Positions 1 through 10,285 of a stretch of 64,000 nucleotides of DNA are shown in pieces. The notes below the pieces were generated by a model. That model made no database searches. It had not been told where the DNA came from and saw nothing but the letters and a program-made list of their open reading frames with translations. Every line of letters begins with the position of its first letter. The stretch's first letter is position 1. The stretch is from NCBI GenBank assembly GCA_963920575.1, contig OY986965.1, forward strand, positions 11,546,290-11,610,289, written 5' to 3'. The DNA comes from Narthecium ossifragum. Its lineage: Eukaryota; Streptophyta; Magnoliopsida; Dioscoreales; Nartheciaceae. The translations under genes and the position numbers were made by a program.

Positions 1-493
1 GGACTCTCGCCTTAGGTCAACAGGAAGTCCTCCACCTTCCATCTGTCCACGTGTATCCATCCTAGGCGTAAGGGCACCAACGGCGGGTGCACACATTCCA
101 ACACACTGAAGGCCACCTAAAACTTTGTGCTTCTGCCGGCGAACAACGTGCCACTCTTCCGCCACCGCCGGAGGAATACTCGCCTGTCCGTCCAGGTCCA
201 TGAGCATCTCCTCATCCTCATCTCAAGCAACCATATCTTCGCTTCTTCCAGGGGGTACCTCACCCTCCCCTTCCATCTCCACGGTCATCCCTGCATCTAC
301 ACACGGATTCGCCTCCGGCGGGGTTGTGTTAGAGTTAGGAGCTCCATTTCCCATTACTGCTGCCATCCCTTGGCACATAGGCCGATGGGGTTTTGCCATT
401 TCCTGTGGACGTGGCTTAGAGCAGCTGCCAGCCCCGTGTCCGATACAGGCACACCTATGGCAGATAACAACATCTTCAAAGATGAAATGAACC
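1..493 (-). pseudogene. Zinc-knuckle ORF fragment, LINE ORF1-like
   Basis: Read on the minus strand from the gap edge to base 1, one frame is open throughout except for a single TGA (a CGA-to-TGA type change) roughly in the middle. It begins with a CCHC zinc knuckle (C-x2-C-x4-H-x4-C; core CHRCACIGHGAGSC) followed by basic and then acidic, low-complexity sequence. A lone CCHC knuckle after an upstream domain is the layout of ORF1 in plant L1-type LINEs (DUF4283 plus zf-CCHC). The upstream part would lie in the gap, so the family call is inference. It is truncated at both ends of what is visible and carries a stop, so it is not functional. A retrotransposon gag is the main alternative. Confidence 0.5.
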
Positions 494-693
494 NNNNNNN
501 NNNNNNNNNNNNNNNNNNNNNNNNNNNNNNNNNNNNNNNNNNNNNNNNNNNNNNNNNNNNNNNNNNNNNNNNNNNNNNNNNNNNNNNNNNNNNNNNNNNN
601 NNNNNNNNNNNNNNNNNNNNNNNNNNNNNNNNNNNNNNNNNNNNNNNNNNNNNNNNNNNNNNNNNNNNNNNNNNNNNNNNNNNNNNNNNNNNN
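494..693. other. Assembly gap (200 N)
   Basis: There are exactly 200 unknown bases, probably a scaffold gap of nominal length. Any apparent ORF crossing it is an artefact. Confidence 0.99.
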
Positions 694-1140
694 GGAATTC
701 CTTATTTAGCCTATGAATTTCTCACATAAGTAAGGATTTCCTCCTATGAATAAGGAATTCATATGTTAGTTGCTCTCTCTCCCCCCATCTTTCTCTCTCC
801 ACGTGGTCTTCTCTCTCTCTACCCATCTTTCTCTCTCCACCTGGTCTTCTCTCTCTCCTCCGGCCATGTGGAGAGTTGATGGAGAGAGAGAGTGCGGAGG
901 AGAGAGAAAGATGGGTGGAGAGAGTGTGTGAGGAGAGCAAGGGAGAGAGAGAGTGCGGAGGAGAGAGAAAGATGGGTGAAGGAGAGAAAGATGCTTCCCT
1001 CTCTCTCTGGAGAGAGAAGTCCAGGTGAATGCTTGGCATTGAATACATCAAATTTATAATGATTCCTCACAAGGAGAGGGAAAGATGCTTCAAATTGACA
1101 ACTAACTAAGGAATACTTAAATATTACCATGTATTCCTTT
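694..1140. repeat. GA/CT-rich low-complexity DNA
   Basis: Alternating CT-rich and GA-rich tracts (GAGAGA/CTCTCT) are flanked by GGAATTCCTTA-like and AAGGAATAC-like words. The CT half and the GA half are roughly reverse complements, so the stretch could fold. No gene was seen. Confidence 0.8.
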
Positions 1141-1324
1141 GAACATTACAAGATATTCTTTAAATATTATCAAAACAGCACAGAGAACTGCCGCACTGCC
1201 TATTCAATATAAGTGGGACCCGCTCCCAACATCAGCGAACCGCTCGTGTGGCGTCGTGCAATTCGAGCTCGCTCGTGCTGGCGTCGAGCAAATCGAGCTC
1301 GAGCTCGAGTTGACGAGTTGACTC

Positions 1325-1509
1325 GAGCGTCGAGCGACCGTCCCGAGCTCGAGCGTCGAGCGACCGTCCCGAGCTCGAGCGTCGAGCGACCGTCCCGAGC
1401 TCGAGCGTCGAGCGACCGTCCCGAGCTCGAGCGTCGAGCGAACGTCCCCGAGCTCGAGCGTCGAGCGAACGTCCCCGAGCTCGAGCGTCGAGCCCGCTCG
1501 AGCTCGAAC
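1325..1509. repeat. 26/27-bp GC-rich tandem repeat, about 7 copies
   Basis: Four 26-bp units (1325, 1351, 1377, 1403) are followed by two 27-bp units with an A and an extra C (1429, 1456) and one partial unit (1483). Each unit has the core GAGCGTCGAGCGACCGTC followed by CCGAGCTC. GAGCTCGAGCTC palindromes lie just to the left. Long ORFs on both strands here are by-products of the repeat. Confidence 0.93.
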
Positions 1510-1929
1510 GTCGGTCTCTGCCGGCGACGAGGTTGGCGTGACGGCGAACGGCGGGAGACGACGGTGAAATGTCCTCGTTGAATCGCGATGCAAGCAGTGG
1601 GAGTCGGAGGGGAGGAGGCGACGGAGAAGAGAGAGAGAAAAACAGAGGAGAGGGAGGAGGAGCCGGAGGGGAGGGGGAAGAGCCGGAGCTAGAGGGGAGG
1701 ACCTTCTGGAACTCGGCGCCAGCGATGGCGACCTCCATGAACCTTCCCGGAGACGTTGACGGAGAGAGAGAAGAGCGTCAACAGCGTTCCCGAGGACGAC
1801 AATGAAGCGAGATTGAGCGGCGTTGGGGTTGCACGGCGGCGCAGGAGGGTGTTCGGGAGAGAGAAGCGTCAACGGCGTTCCCGCGGACGGCGACGAAGCT
1901 CAGGGAGATCGAACGGCGTCGGGGTTGCT

Positions 1930-2222
1930 CCAGCCTCTCTCTCTCCTCGCTCTCTCTCCCACCGGCCTCGCTTTCTCTCTCCCCCGCCCTCGCTTTCTTC
2001 TCCCCCGACCTCGCTTTCTCTCTCCCCCCGCCGTCGCTTTCTCTCTCCCGCCGGCCTCGCTTTCTCTCTCCCCCGACCTCTCGCTTTCTCTCTCCCCCGA
2101 CCTCTCGCTTTCTCTCTCCCCCGACCTCGCTTTCTCTCCCCCCGCCCTCACTTTCTCTCTCCCCCGACCTCTCGCTCTCTCTCTCTCCCCCCCGACCTCT
2201 CGCTCTCTCTCTCTCCCCCCCG
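1930..2222. repeat. CT-rich tandem repeat (CTCGCTTTCTCTCTCCCCCGAC type)
   Basis: A roughly 22-27-bp unit built of CTCGCTTTCTCTC followed by CCCCGAC is repeated about ten times with drift. It explains the Ser/Leu/Pro-rich and Arg/Glu-rich ORFs on both strands. Confidence 0.85.
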
Positions 2223-3540
2223 ACCACCCCGGCATTGGCGCCGGAGACGAGGACGAAGGCTGGGCGGGGCGGGCGTGGGGGTCGTTGTGGGCGTGGGGGT
2301 CGTTGTCGGCGAGGAGGGTGAAGCCGGACCGGCGCCATGACGACCTGCCACAGGGGGCGACGGGGCTAGGGGGATCCTGTGCGCAGATCTGGAGGGAGAG
2401 AGAGACTGAGAGAGATGGAGAGAGATGGAGAGAGACGGAGGGGGAGAGAGCGGTGGCGAGAGTGGAGGGAGAGAGAGATACAGGTGGGGGGAGAGAAAGA
2501 GCCAGCGGGAGAGAGAGAGTGTGGGAGAGTGTGATCGGATGGAGATAGTGAGAGAGTAGATGGCGAGAGTGGAGGGTGGGTGAGAGAGAGTGGCGGCGTG
2601 TAACGCTTCGAACCATTTCAAATTTTAGCTAATATAAGAGATTAAATATTTCAAAATTATAATGATTCGTTAGTTATTTGTGAGGATTCCTTCGTTATTT
2701 ACAAGGACTCCTTAATTATTTGTGAGGATTCTTTTTAGTTATTCATGAGGATTCCTTGATTATTTGTGAGAGTGGAGAGAGAGAATAGATAGAGAGGGAG
2801 AGAAACCAACTGTCATATTCTCTCTCTCCATCCACTCTCTCTCTCTCTGACCTCCCTCTCTCCACGTGATCTCTCTCACTTCCTCGTTCTCTCTCCACCT
2901 GATCTTCCTCTCTTCACTCGATCTCTCTCTTACTTTCTCAATCTCTCTCCAACCTCACTCTCTCTCCACCCAACCTCTCTCTCGCTCCGACCTCCCTCTC
3001 TCCACGTGATCTCTCTCACTTCCTCATTCTCTCTCCAACCTCCTCTCTCCACCCAATCTCTCTCTCACTTCCTCATTCTCTCTAACCTTCCTCTCTCCAC
3101 CCAACCTCCCTCTCTCCTCTTCCTTGAAGTATCCATTACATATTGAAGAATTCCTCACTTAAAAGTTAAAGGATTACTCACTTAAAAATTGAAGAATTCT
3201 TCACTCTCTACCACTCTCTTCCTCCCCGCTCTCTCTTCCTTAATAATTTCCCCCTCCCTTCATCTTCTCGCAACCTCCTTCCATCTCTTTATTACACAAA
3301 GAGGAACAATAAAGAAAATAATGAAGGAATTCTTCAAAATATTGAAGTATTTCATCAAAAAATGAAGGAATTTATATAAAAATAAATGGAATCCCAACAC
3401 TCTCTCCCACTCTCTTCCTGTAGAGAGATATCTCTCTCATCTTAATGCAGAGAGATATCTCTCACTTTTCTCTCTCGTGCTTGTGTCAGATGACATTTAA
3501 TGATGTGAGAGAATTGACGAGGGGTATTTTGGTCCCGAAT
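2223..3540. repeat. GA/CT microsatellite-rich DNA with a GGATTCCTT-ATTATTT repeat
   Basis: GAGAGA and CTCTCT tracts dominate. At about 2655-2770 a roughly 30-bp unit (GAGGATTCCTTNRTTATTTGT type) recurs four times. From 3130 to 3400 AT-rich repeats with GAAGAATTCNTCA words appear. No gene was seen. Confidence 0.75.
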
Positions 3541-3955
3541 TTATGAATTTGGCCTGCTTTGTAAACAAACACGAAAGTGTCCCTCGATTGACAAATCGAA
3601 AGACAAGTGGATTTAAAAAGAAAATAATACCTCACGGTGGGACACAAATCATTTTCCTGCTTTATACGACTATTTTCATGTCAAAACCTCCACTCATCGT
3701 TCATGTCTCATGTCATGGTGCCCGAAATTATTAGACAACCCAGCCACTTGAAGCGATGGTGGAGGATTGGATAGCAAAAGATCAACAGACAAAACTCCAC
3801 TTTCATTCGCTACAAGAAAAATGATGTTCTATAACAACACTTTGTGTCACTGTATTAGTCAAAATAATGATTAACCAATCAATGATTGACACGTTAGCTT
3901 AATAAAAATGGTCGACGATCTTTCCAATCTAATTGGACGGTCATATCATGTTATA

Positions 3956-4885
3956 TGTTGGAAACCATCGACCAAATGAAGAAAGACAAGAGAAACATCG
4001 GCCATGGGCGATGATGATCTATACACAAAAGAAGCATCGACCATGTGCGATGATGATCTGTACACAAGAGAAGCATCAACCAAGAAGAATGACATGTCAA
4101 CATAAGAAAGATCATCGACCAAAGTTAGGACTTGGCAACACAAGGAAAGCTCATCGCCCAGATGCAACCGTCATCGATCAATCTGTGACGTGGAGAAATG
4201 TGGAGACATCGAAGAACGTGGGATACGTGGCTTATCCAGAGTGAAAGATGGGAGATAGTTGAGAACGTGCTGAGCGGAAGTTACCTTGTGGTTTAACCGC
4301 TCAAGTATAAACAATCTTCTCTTTCACTGTGTAATCTCTCTCGTAAAACCAAATCCAGAGCCTACGTGCTTGATGCTTTCTTTCAATATGTTTCTTATTC
4401 GTGTAAGTTGTTTTATTTAATGAAATGAGTATGCTTCTTTTAATCTTCATTCTTTCTTTTCGCATAAAGTAGTTCTATTACTGTTCTTAGGTAATTCCGG
4501 TAGGATTAGATCTTTAATATGCTTTCTTTATTGTTTTCCTTAATCTATAACGTCTTTTAAGTAGATTACAGTAGGTTTAACTTATCTTTGCCTTGATTTA
4601 GTAATTTAGGATGATCTTTACTGCTTTCTAGATTACTTTAATAATTTTAGATAATTTTACTATTTTATCTAGATTAATCTAGAAATAATTTAGAGTTAAT
4701 CTTGATAATTAGTCTTTATTAAATTATTAAATTAGATTCAATCCAGGTTTTCAATTAACTTGACACCTCCGTTCGAACTGAGTTCGAAGGTGTGGTTCTT
4801 TATCACAATTTCCTGATTCTTGAGTGTTAGATAATTTTGACCTTGATCATTAGACCAGTCAACGGTCAGATTTCCACGTTAACAT
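3956..4885 (+). repeat. 5' LTR of the Tat-type element (left end approximate)
   Basis: The right end (...CACGTTAACA) is fixed by comparison with the 3' remnant at 9441-9587. Both share TTGACAYCTCCGTTCGAACT and a CGTYAACA end. The left end is placed at TGTTGGAAACC because TGTTG...CAACA is the expected terminal pairing. Two copies of a ~39-bp unit (CATCGRCCATGNGCGATGAT...) occur near 3996-4073. Confidence 0.6.
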
Positions 4886-4889
4886 TTTT

Positions 4890-4908
4890 TGGCACGCGCG
4901 GTGGGATA
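4890..4908 (+). other. Primer binding site of the Tat-type element
   Basis: TTGGCACGCGCGGTGGGAT starts a few bases after the LTR end. This is the usual place and general form of a plant gypsy PBS. The tRNA was not assigned. Confidence 0.5.
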
Positions 4909-4920
4909 CTGTGTCAAGTT

Positions 4921-7560
4921 TTTATGGTAATCGGTCAAGTTGGACCATACGGTATGGTCATCACTCGCACTGGACTAGACACTCATAGCAGTGGAGGAAA
5001 CGCTGATCACGGCAATGCCCCACATGTTCAAAATCCAGTCAGTGGAAATGAACAGGCCAATCCATCGCCCATAGAACAGCCTCAAATAGAATATCACGAT
5101 AGGATTGTATATCACTCTATTGAGCGAGGAGAGCCATCGACTAGAAACTTTCATGATCGTGAAACTATAATTGCTAGGATTGCCAATGTTATGGTCGAAG
5201 AAGCTTTGCATGCCAATTATCAACAGATTACCAATCATATCACCCTAGCTTTAAGCCCCTTCATTGACACTATGCAAAATTTTATGAATATGGCTTTGCC
5301 TCACACAAATTCTGGACAAAATGTCATTAGGCCGACCACACCGATTATATATAATATTGGTCAAAATCTTACTCAAAATAATCGTATCGGTCATGTGTTT
5401 TCGCCTAATACCATAATTGGGCCTGAAAACAATACTGGATTTGTTCTTTTGACCAATCCATTGACCAACCAAAACGTAGTTGGTCAAAATAGCCAAATTG
5501 GTAAGAATAGTTCAAACCATCATCGGCCAATAATTATTGATAATGGACCAAGACCGATAGTCATCGATCAAACACATGGATCATATGCATCGCCAAATCC
5601 ACCACCTGTACAAGGTGATGTATTTACATTGACATGGATACCAAATAATGGTGTACCTCTTAATCTGGTGATACCAATTAATGGTGCACCTCCTAACAAT
5701 CCAACTAATCCTATTCCTCCTAATGGTCCAAATAATGACCCCTTCAATGGCCAAATGTCGGTCAAAACAGTAACATAGGTGGTCAAAATAATGGACCATA
5801 TTTTGACCATGGAATGGCCAAAGTAATTTTGACCAAGTAGGTGGGCAGAATCCTAGGCCGATGGGAAATAATTTCAACGGCTAGAGAATGGGCGATATCC
5901 CTCACCACAATTATTATGGACCACATGATGGACCTCAATATAATGCTCGACCACCAAATGATCAAAATGAACAAGTGTACTATAATCCTCTTTATAACCT
6001 AGTCGATGTTCTAAGAGAGCAAGTGGTCGAGATATTACAAGAGCAAATGGGTTTATGACGACCAGCTACTCGTCCAGCGTATAAAAAACCTTATCCTGAT
6101 TCGGTTGATTAGATGTATCCATTTCCTGGGAACTATAAAGTTCTAGAGTTCATTATGTTCAATGGTTGAGGTGTAGACGAGACGTCAACCATTGAACATA
6201 TAGGGAAATTCTCTATGCAATGTGGAGAAGTGAATGATTATGTCAAACTAAGGTTATTCCCAAGCTCTTTGTCTGGAGTAGCCTATTCATGATTCATTAA
6301 GTTGCCGTCCAATTCTAAACAGAATTGGCAGCAAATGGAACATGCTTTCCATTCACAATTTCATAAGACAAAACCAGAAATCACAATGGCTGATTTAACT
6401 CAATTGAGACAACAACCAGATGAGGATGGGGAATCGTTCTTACAAAGGTTTAAGAGAGCGATGGGTCGATGCTTTATCCCTTTACATGAGAGAGAATTTG
6501 TTAAAATCACTCAAAGTGGATTAGCCTTTGAACTTAAGAAAAAGTTCAAAGATAGAGATTTTATCGACCTCTTTCAATTGCAAACTAACGGCATACGTTA
6601 TGAGCAATTATTAAGAGAAGAGGATCAAATGAAATCGTCCTCATGAGGAACATATTATAAAGATTTGAACTATGATGTTCATCAGGTCGAGGAAACTGGT
6701 CAAGAATGTCCATATATGGACGATGTTTGTTTGGCTGAGTTGTTAAAAGGCCGACCATATACTTGCAAGGCACTTGCAAGGCTTGAGTGAGAGCTTAAGG
6801 GTAAGGAAGTAGCTAAGGACGATAAACGTCAATTAAGGAAGTTTTCATTTGGTATTTCAAAGACCGATCAAATTTTTGATCAACTATTGAAAGATAAACA
6901 AATCAAACTGACGGATGGACATGTTATGCCAGACACTGATCAAATTAAGGGTAAAAGATATTGTAAATGACATAATGCTTGGTCTCATCACACTAACGGT
7001 TGTTTGATTTTTCGTAATGTCTTGTAGGATGCTATTGATTATGGCAGGATTAGCTTTCCTGCTCGGGATAAGGGTGTGCGAGTTGACACCTATCCCTTTC
7101 CAAAGAAAGTGGAAGCCACGATGGTGTTAACTGATGTGACAAACTTCAAATTGCCAAAGTTTAAGATTGTGATCGATGAGGACCAGGACGATGATCGTCC
7201 AGGAGTGTTCACAAGACTTGGCCAGAATAAGGGTAAGGGGCCTATGGAGATGGAACAACACCTATGTCCAAGATGCCAGAAGGACGTTAATCTTCCAGTG
7301 GTACCCAGGGTTGGGCAGCAGTTTTATTGGTTGATGGCTCCAAGAAGCTTTTTACCCCAACCATATTTACCAAACAGATGGTAAAACTACAACTTTAACA
7401 CTTGTCGACAGACACCTGTTGAGGAGATGACTCGGACTCAATACCGAAGATACCAGAAGAAGTATGGCCAGATGATGAGGGCTAAGCAAGTTCAAGAGAG
7501 TAGCCAGAAGCAGACCGACAATACTATGGAGGAGTTTGAGGAGAACACTGCCGGTTCTAA
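4921..7560 (+). pseudogene. gag of the Tat-type element (broken)
   Basis: The N-terminal part (4921-5778) is open and rich in Asn, Gln, Pro and Ile, with repeated GQN and PI words. The conserved gag core follows in a different frame from about 6120. It includes KLRLFPSSLSG, WQQMEHAFHSQFHKTKPE, FLQRFKRAMGRC and EFVKITQSGLAFELKKKF, the retrotransposon gag capsid pattern. Further on lie YCK.HNAWSHHTNGC (6958-7002, a zinc-knuckle-like C-H-H-C block) and CPRCQKD (7268-7288). At least one frameshift (about 5780-6120) and several in-frame stops (for example 6643) show that it is dead. A working copy would form the virus-like core that packages element RNA. Confidence 0.8.
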
Positions 7561-8960
7561 GGCAGAAAGAACTTCATAGAGTAAGTTTTATCGTCCAAAG
7601 AAGGACGATGACGATGATGATGAAGGTAATCATATGATTCAGTTTGGTACACTACCGTCAGTTATCGTCAACAATTACATCCTTCCAAGTAGACTTGGAC
7701 AACAGTGCCCAGTTGAGAGTGATTACGATATATCTGATATGGCCGATGAGCATGAAGCGTCAACCTCTTTGATCGACGATGGCGTCGACCAATCACCAAC
7801 GGTCTCATTGACTTATGAAGAAGAGGAAGAGTATGTAGAGGTTGAAGAGAGGATTGACATTACAACAGAAGCCTGGAAGAGGGGTATTTCTACTGAGCGA
7901 TTATTACGTCAACTCTATGAAGATGGTAATCCAGCTGTTAGACGAGGAGGTGAGCCAAGTGGTCGCTATGATTACTTGAGAACCTATGGAGATGTAAAGA
8001 TCAAGCGCCTCATCAAGAAAACAGAGGTGGTCGCTCAAATTGTTCCAGCCGGGTGAGAACCAATTGTCCCAACTGGTTGGGGAGATGCAGAAGAACCACT
8101 GCCTTTAGTACCAGAGGAAGAGACTGAGTTAGTAGAGGTTGAGGTACCAATCAAGATTGAAGAAGAAGCGGCAAGAAGAAACATGTCACAGAAGAAATTT
8201 ATCCTAGAGTTGTACAAAGCGGGTAACCCGGTAGTAACCAGTTTGGGCGAATCTAGTGGGAAGTTTGATTATCTAGTATGCTATGGTGACCCCTTGGTTA
8301 AAAGGTGGGTTACAAAGAATAGTTTGGCTAAGTATACTTATTGGCCAAAGTTACAAGAAATTATCCCTACTAGATGGGGCGATGAGGAACTGAGCGATCA
8401 ACAAGAACCTCAAGTGAACGATGAGCAAGTCAATAAAATCGATGCCAAAGTAAAAGGGAAAGCAGTTCAGGAAGAAATGACATCATCGGCCAAACGTCAG
8501 AAGGAGAATAAGGTACCAGGTGACAAAGTGATATTCGATAAGCCACCAGAAGCGATGACGCGTCGCCTTCGTCCTCTTCATATCACGACCGAGATGAATG
8601 GTATCCCAATGTCTTTACCTGTGGAATGCAGAAGGGGGAGTGGAATCTGTCATGGCCGATAATATGCCATACAAAGCAGAAGCACATGTAGTAGAAGCCT
8701 CCTTCTATGATTGTAATTATGGTCCATTGTAGTTCATGGAAGTGAACGATTCCATGAGGGTAGTATATGAGAACTGCGATGTAATGAAGAACTACGTAGT
8801 TGAGATTTTTGATCCTGCAAGACCAACCACTGTGGTCTTCACTCCAAAGTTTGGCCGATCATCGACCAAAGGGTTTCCACAATGAGTACAGAACAAGAGG
8901 TCAATCAGGCCGTTGTAACGGCCTTAAAAGCCAAGTTAATGGCTTATTAGTTAGAAACGT
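7561..8960 (+). pseudogene. gag-pol linker with duplicated motif, plus protease remnant
   Basis: Two diverged copies of one ~50-residue motif occur, at about 7866-8029 (LLRQLYEDGNPAVRR...GRYDYLRTYGD..KIKRLIKK) and 8165-8325 (FILELYKAGNPVVTS...GKFDYLVCYGDPLVKRWV). Acidic stretches (EEEEEYVEVEE; EEEAA) lie before each. Next comes RPLHITTEMNGIPM (8572-8613), which corresponds to the lead-in of a Tat-type aspartic protease. The catalytic DxG segment is not visible and the frame is stopped repeatedly. I do not recognise the duplicated motif as a named domain. Confidence 0.6.
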
Positions 8961-8962
8961 TC

Positions 8963-9440
8963 ATGGTACAAGAAATGAACAATATTGATTGCTTGAAAGA
9001 AATCCCTCAAGAAGAAGAAGAAGAAGTTCCTTATGGCAAGCGTGGAAATATGCAAGCTCAAGATCCATTGGAGGAAATCAACATTGGCGATGGAGAGGAA
9101 CATCGTCCAACCTTCATCAGTAAGCTTCTCGACCAAGATGTAAGGTATGAACTTATCACTATCTTACGTTCATATAAAGATTGTTTTGCTTGGGATTACA
9201 AAGAAATGCTTGGTTTAGATAGAAATGTTGTCGAGCATGAACTTCTTACTCGACCAAATTTTACGCCATACAAGCAAGCGCCAAGGCGTTTTGCTACAAA
9301 TATAATCCCAGAAGTCAAAAAAGAAATTAACTGATTGTTAAATGCTAAGTTTATTAGAACAACCAGATATGTAGAATGGCTTTCAAATCTAGTGTCAGTT
9401 ATGAAGAAAAATGGAAAAACTATTCATATAAAATATAGTT
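8963..9440 (+). pseudogene. Reverse transcriptase, N-terminal fragment
   Basis: The open stretch 8963-9334 ends in KDCFAWDYKEMLGLDRNVVE...TPYKQAPRRFATNIIPEVKKEIN, which is the approach to the RT fingers in Tat-type pol. After one stop it continues as LLNAKFIRTTRYVEWLSNLV and VMKKNGK, the first RT motif. It then ends abruptly at about 9435 where LTR sequence begins. The palm motif with the catalytic Asp pair is absent. Confidence 0.82.
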
Positions 9441-9587
9441 GAATCAAGTCTGATCATGTTTTCTATTTAATTTGACATCTCCGTTCGAACTGAGTGTTTG
9501 AAGGAGTTGAACCTTATCACGTCCCTAATTTTGACATTTTGACTAGTTTGACCATTGCCGGTCTACGGCAGGATTTCCTCGTCAACA
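9441..9587 (+). repeat. 3' LTR remnant of the Tat-type element
   Basis: It matches the last ~140 bp of the 5' LTR (TTTGACATCTCCGTTCGAAC ... GTCAACA) with many substitutions. Its direct fusion to RT shows a large internal deletion, probably by illegitimate recombination. Confidence 0.8.
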
Positions 9588-9633
9588 ATAATCAGTAATA
9601 TCATAAGTCATAAACACAGTGCCGACCCGACAC

Positions 9634-10041
9634 TAAGGGTGAGCATTCGGTAACTTTTCTCGGTCCAGAATTTGGAGAACCAAACCGAACCAAACTAATT
9701 CGGTCCAAAATTTTGAAAACCGAACCGAACTAATTCGGTCCAAAATTTTGAAAACCGAACCGAACCAAATTCGTGTAAAAACGAAACTGAATAAAACCGA
9801 ACTGAGCCATTTGTGTACTTATGTATTATATAAAATAAAAGGTAATTATTTTACTAAAAAGTTTGATTTTCCGATTCTAACCGAAATTTGTAATGAAAAA
9901 CCAAACTGAACCGAAGAACGGAAATTTTGAAAGTTAAACAACTAAACCGAACTGAATGAACCGAACTGAATGAACCGAACCGAATGGACTGAAGTTGTTT
10001 GGTTCGATTTTTTGGTTCCGGTTCAGTTTTGCTCACCCCTA
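9634..10041. mobile_element. MITE with AGGGGTGAGCA-type terminal inverted repeats
   Basis: The left end TAAGGGTGAGCA mirrors the right end TGCTCACCCCTA. The interior is rich in short repeats of CCGAACCGAA and AATTCGGTCC. No coding capacity was seen. I could not confirm a target duplication, so the superfamily is left open (hAT-like is possible). Confidence 0.65.
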
Positions 10042-10276
10042 CTCGGCGCCTCACCCCTATCTACAAGAGACCTTGAAAGGTCTAGACTCCTTAAAAGACT
10101 TTCTTGTTTCGATTTTTCAATTAGAGTTTGAAGTGTCCAAGTCACCCTTCTTGGACTTTCAATTGGTATCAAAGGTTAGAGTATTTTGTTTCCCTTAATG
10201 GCCCAAATCAATCATTAGCTGGTTTAAATAGACATGCAAAGCCAGTTCCCTCTTTAAATAGCAATCATATAAGTCA
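10042..10276. other. Flank of the MULE; unassigned
   Basis: TTGGTATCAAAGGTTAGAG at about 10164 resembles an initiator-Met PBS. A frame from about 10190 up to the MULE is open (NGPNQSLAGL...). Neither could be tied to a known gene. Confidence 0.4.
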
Positions 10277-10285
10277 TAGCAATAA
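10277..10285. repeat. Left target-site duplication of the MULE (TAGCAATAA)
   Basis: TAGCAATAA here pairs with TAGCAATTA at 33134-33142. It is 9 bp long with one mismatch, and 9 bp is the length typical of Mutator-like elements. Confidence 0.75.

Larger units (their letters stand above)
3956..9587 (+). mobile_element. Decayed Ty3-gypsy (Tat-type) LTR retrotransposon
   Basis: A 5' LTR is followed by a PBS-like TTGGCACGCGCGGTGGGA, a broken gag, a linker, a protease remnant and the beginning of RT. The element then jumps straight into the last ~145 bp of a 3' LTR. The RT start (FAWDYKEMLGLD ... FTPYKQAPRRF ... EVKKEIN) and gag (WQQMEHAFHSQFHKTKPE) are typical of the Tat/Ogre side of the non-chromovirus Ty3-gypsy elements. 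The rest of RT, RNase H, integrase and most of the 3' LTR are missing, and stops and frame changes are frequent. No clear target duplication was found (TTATA left, ATAAT right), so the left end is provisional. Confidence 0.85.

Noticed and set aside
1204..2621. Several ORFs of 150-240 codons on both strands
   Set aside because: They translate CT/GA tracts and tandem repeats. Composition is Arg/Glu or Ser/Leu/Pro only, open in several frames at once, with no domain.
3810..3850. CTACAAGAAAAATGATGTTC resembling a CACTA terminal repeat
   Set aside because: The first bases differ from CACTACAAGAAA, and no inverted partner or 3-bp duplication was found nearby.
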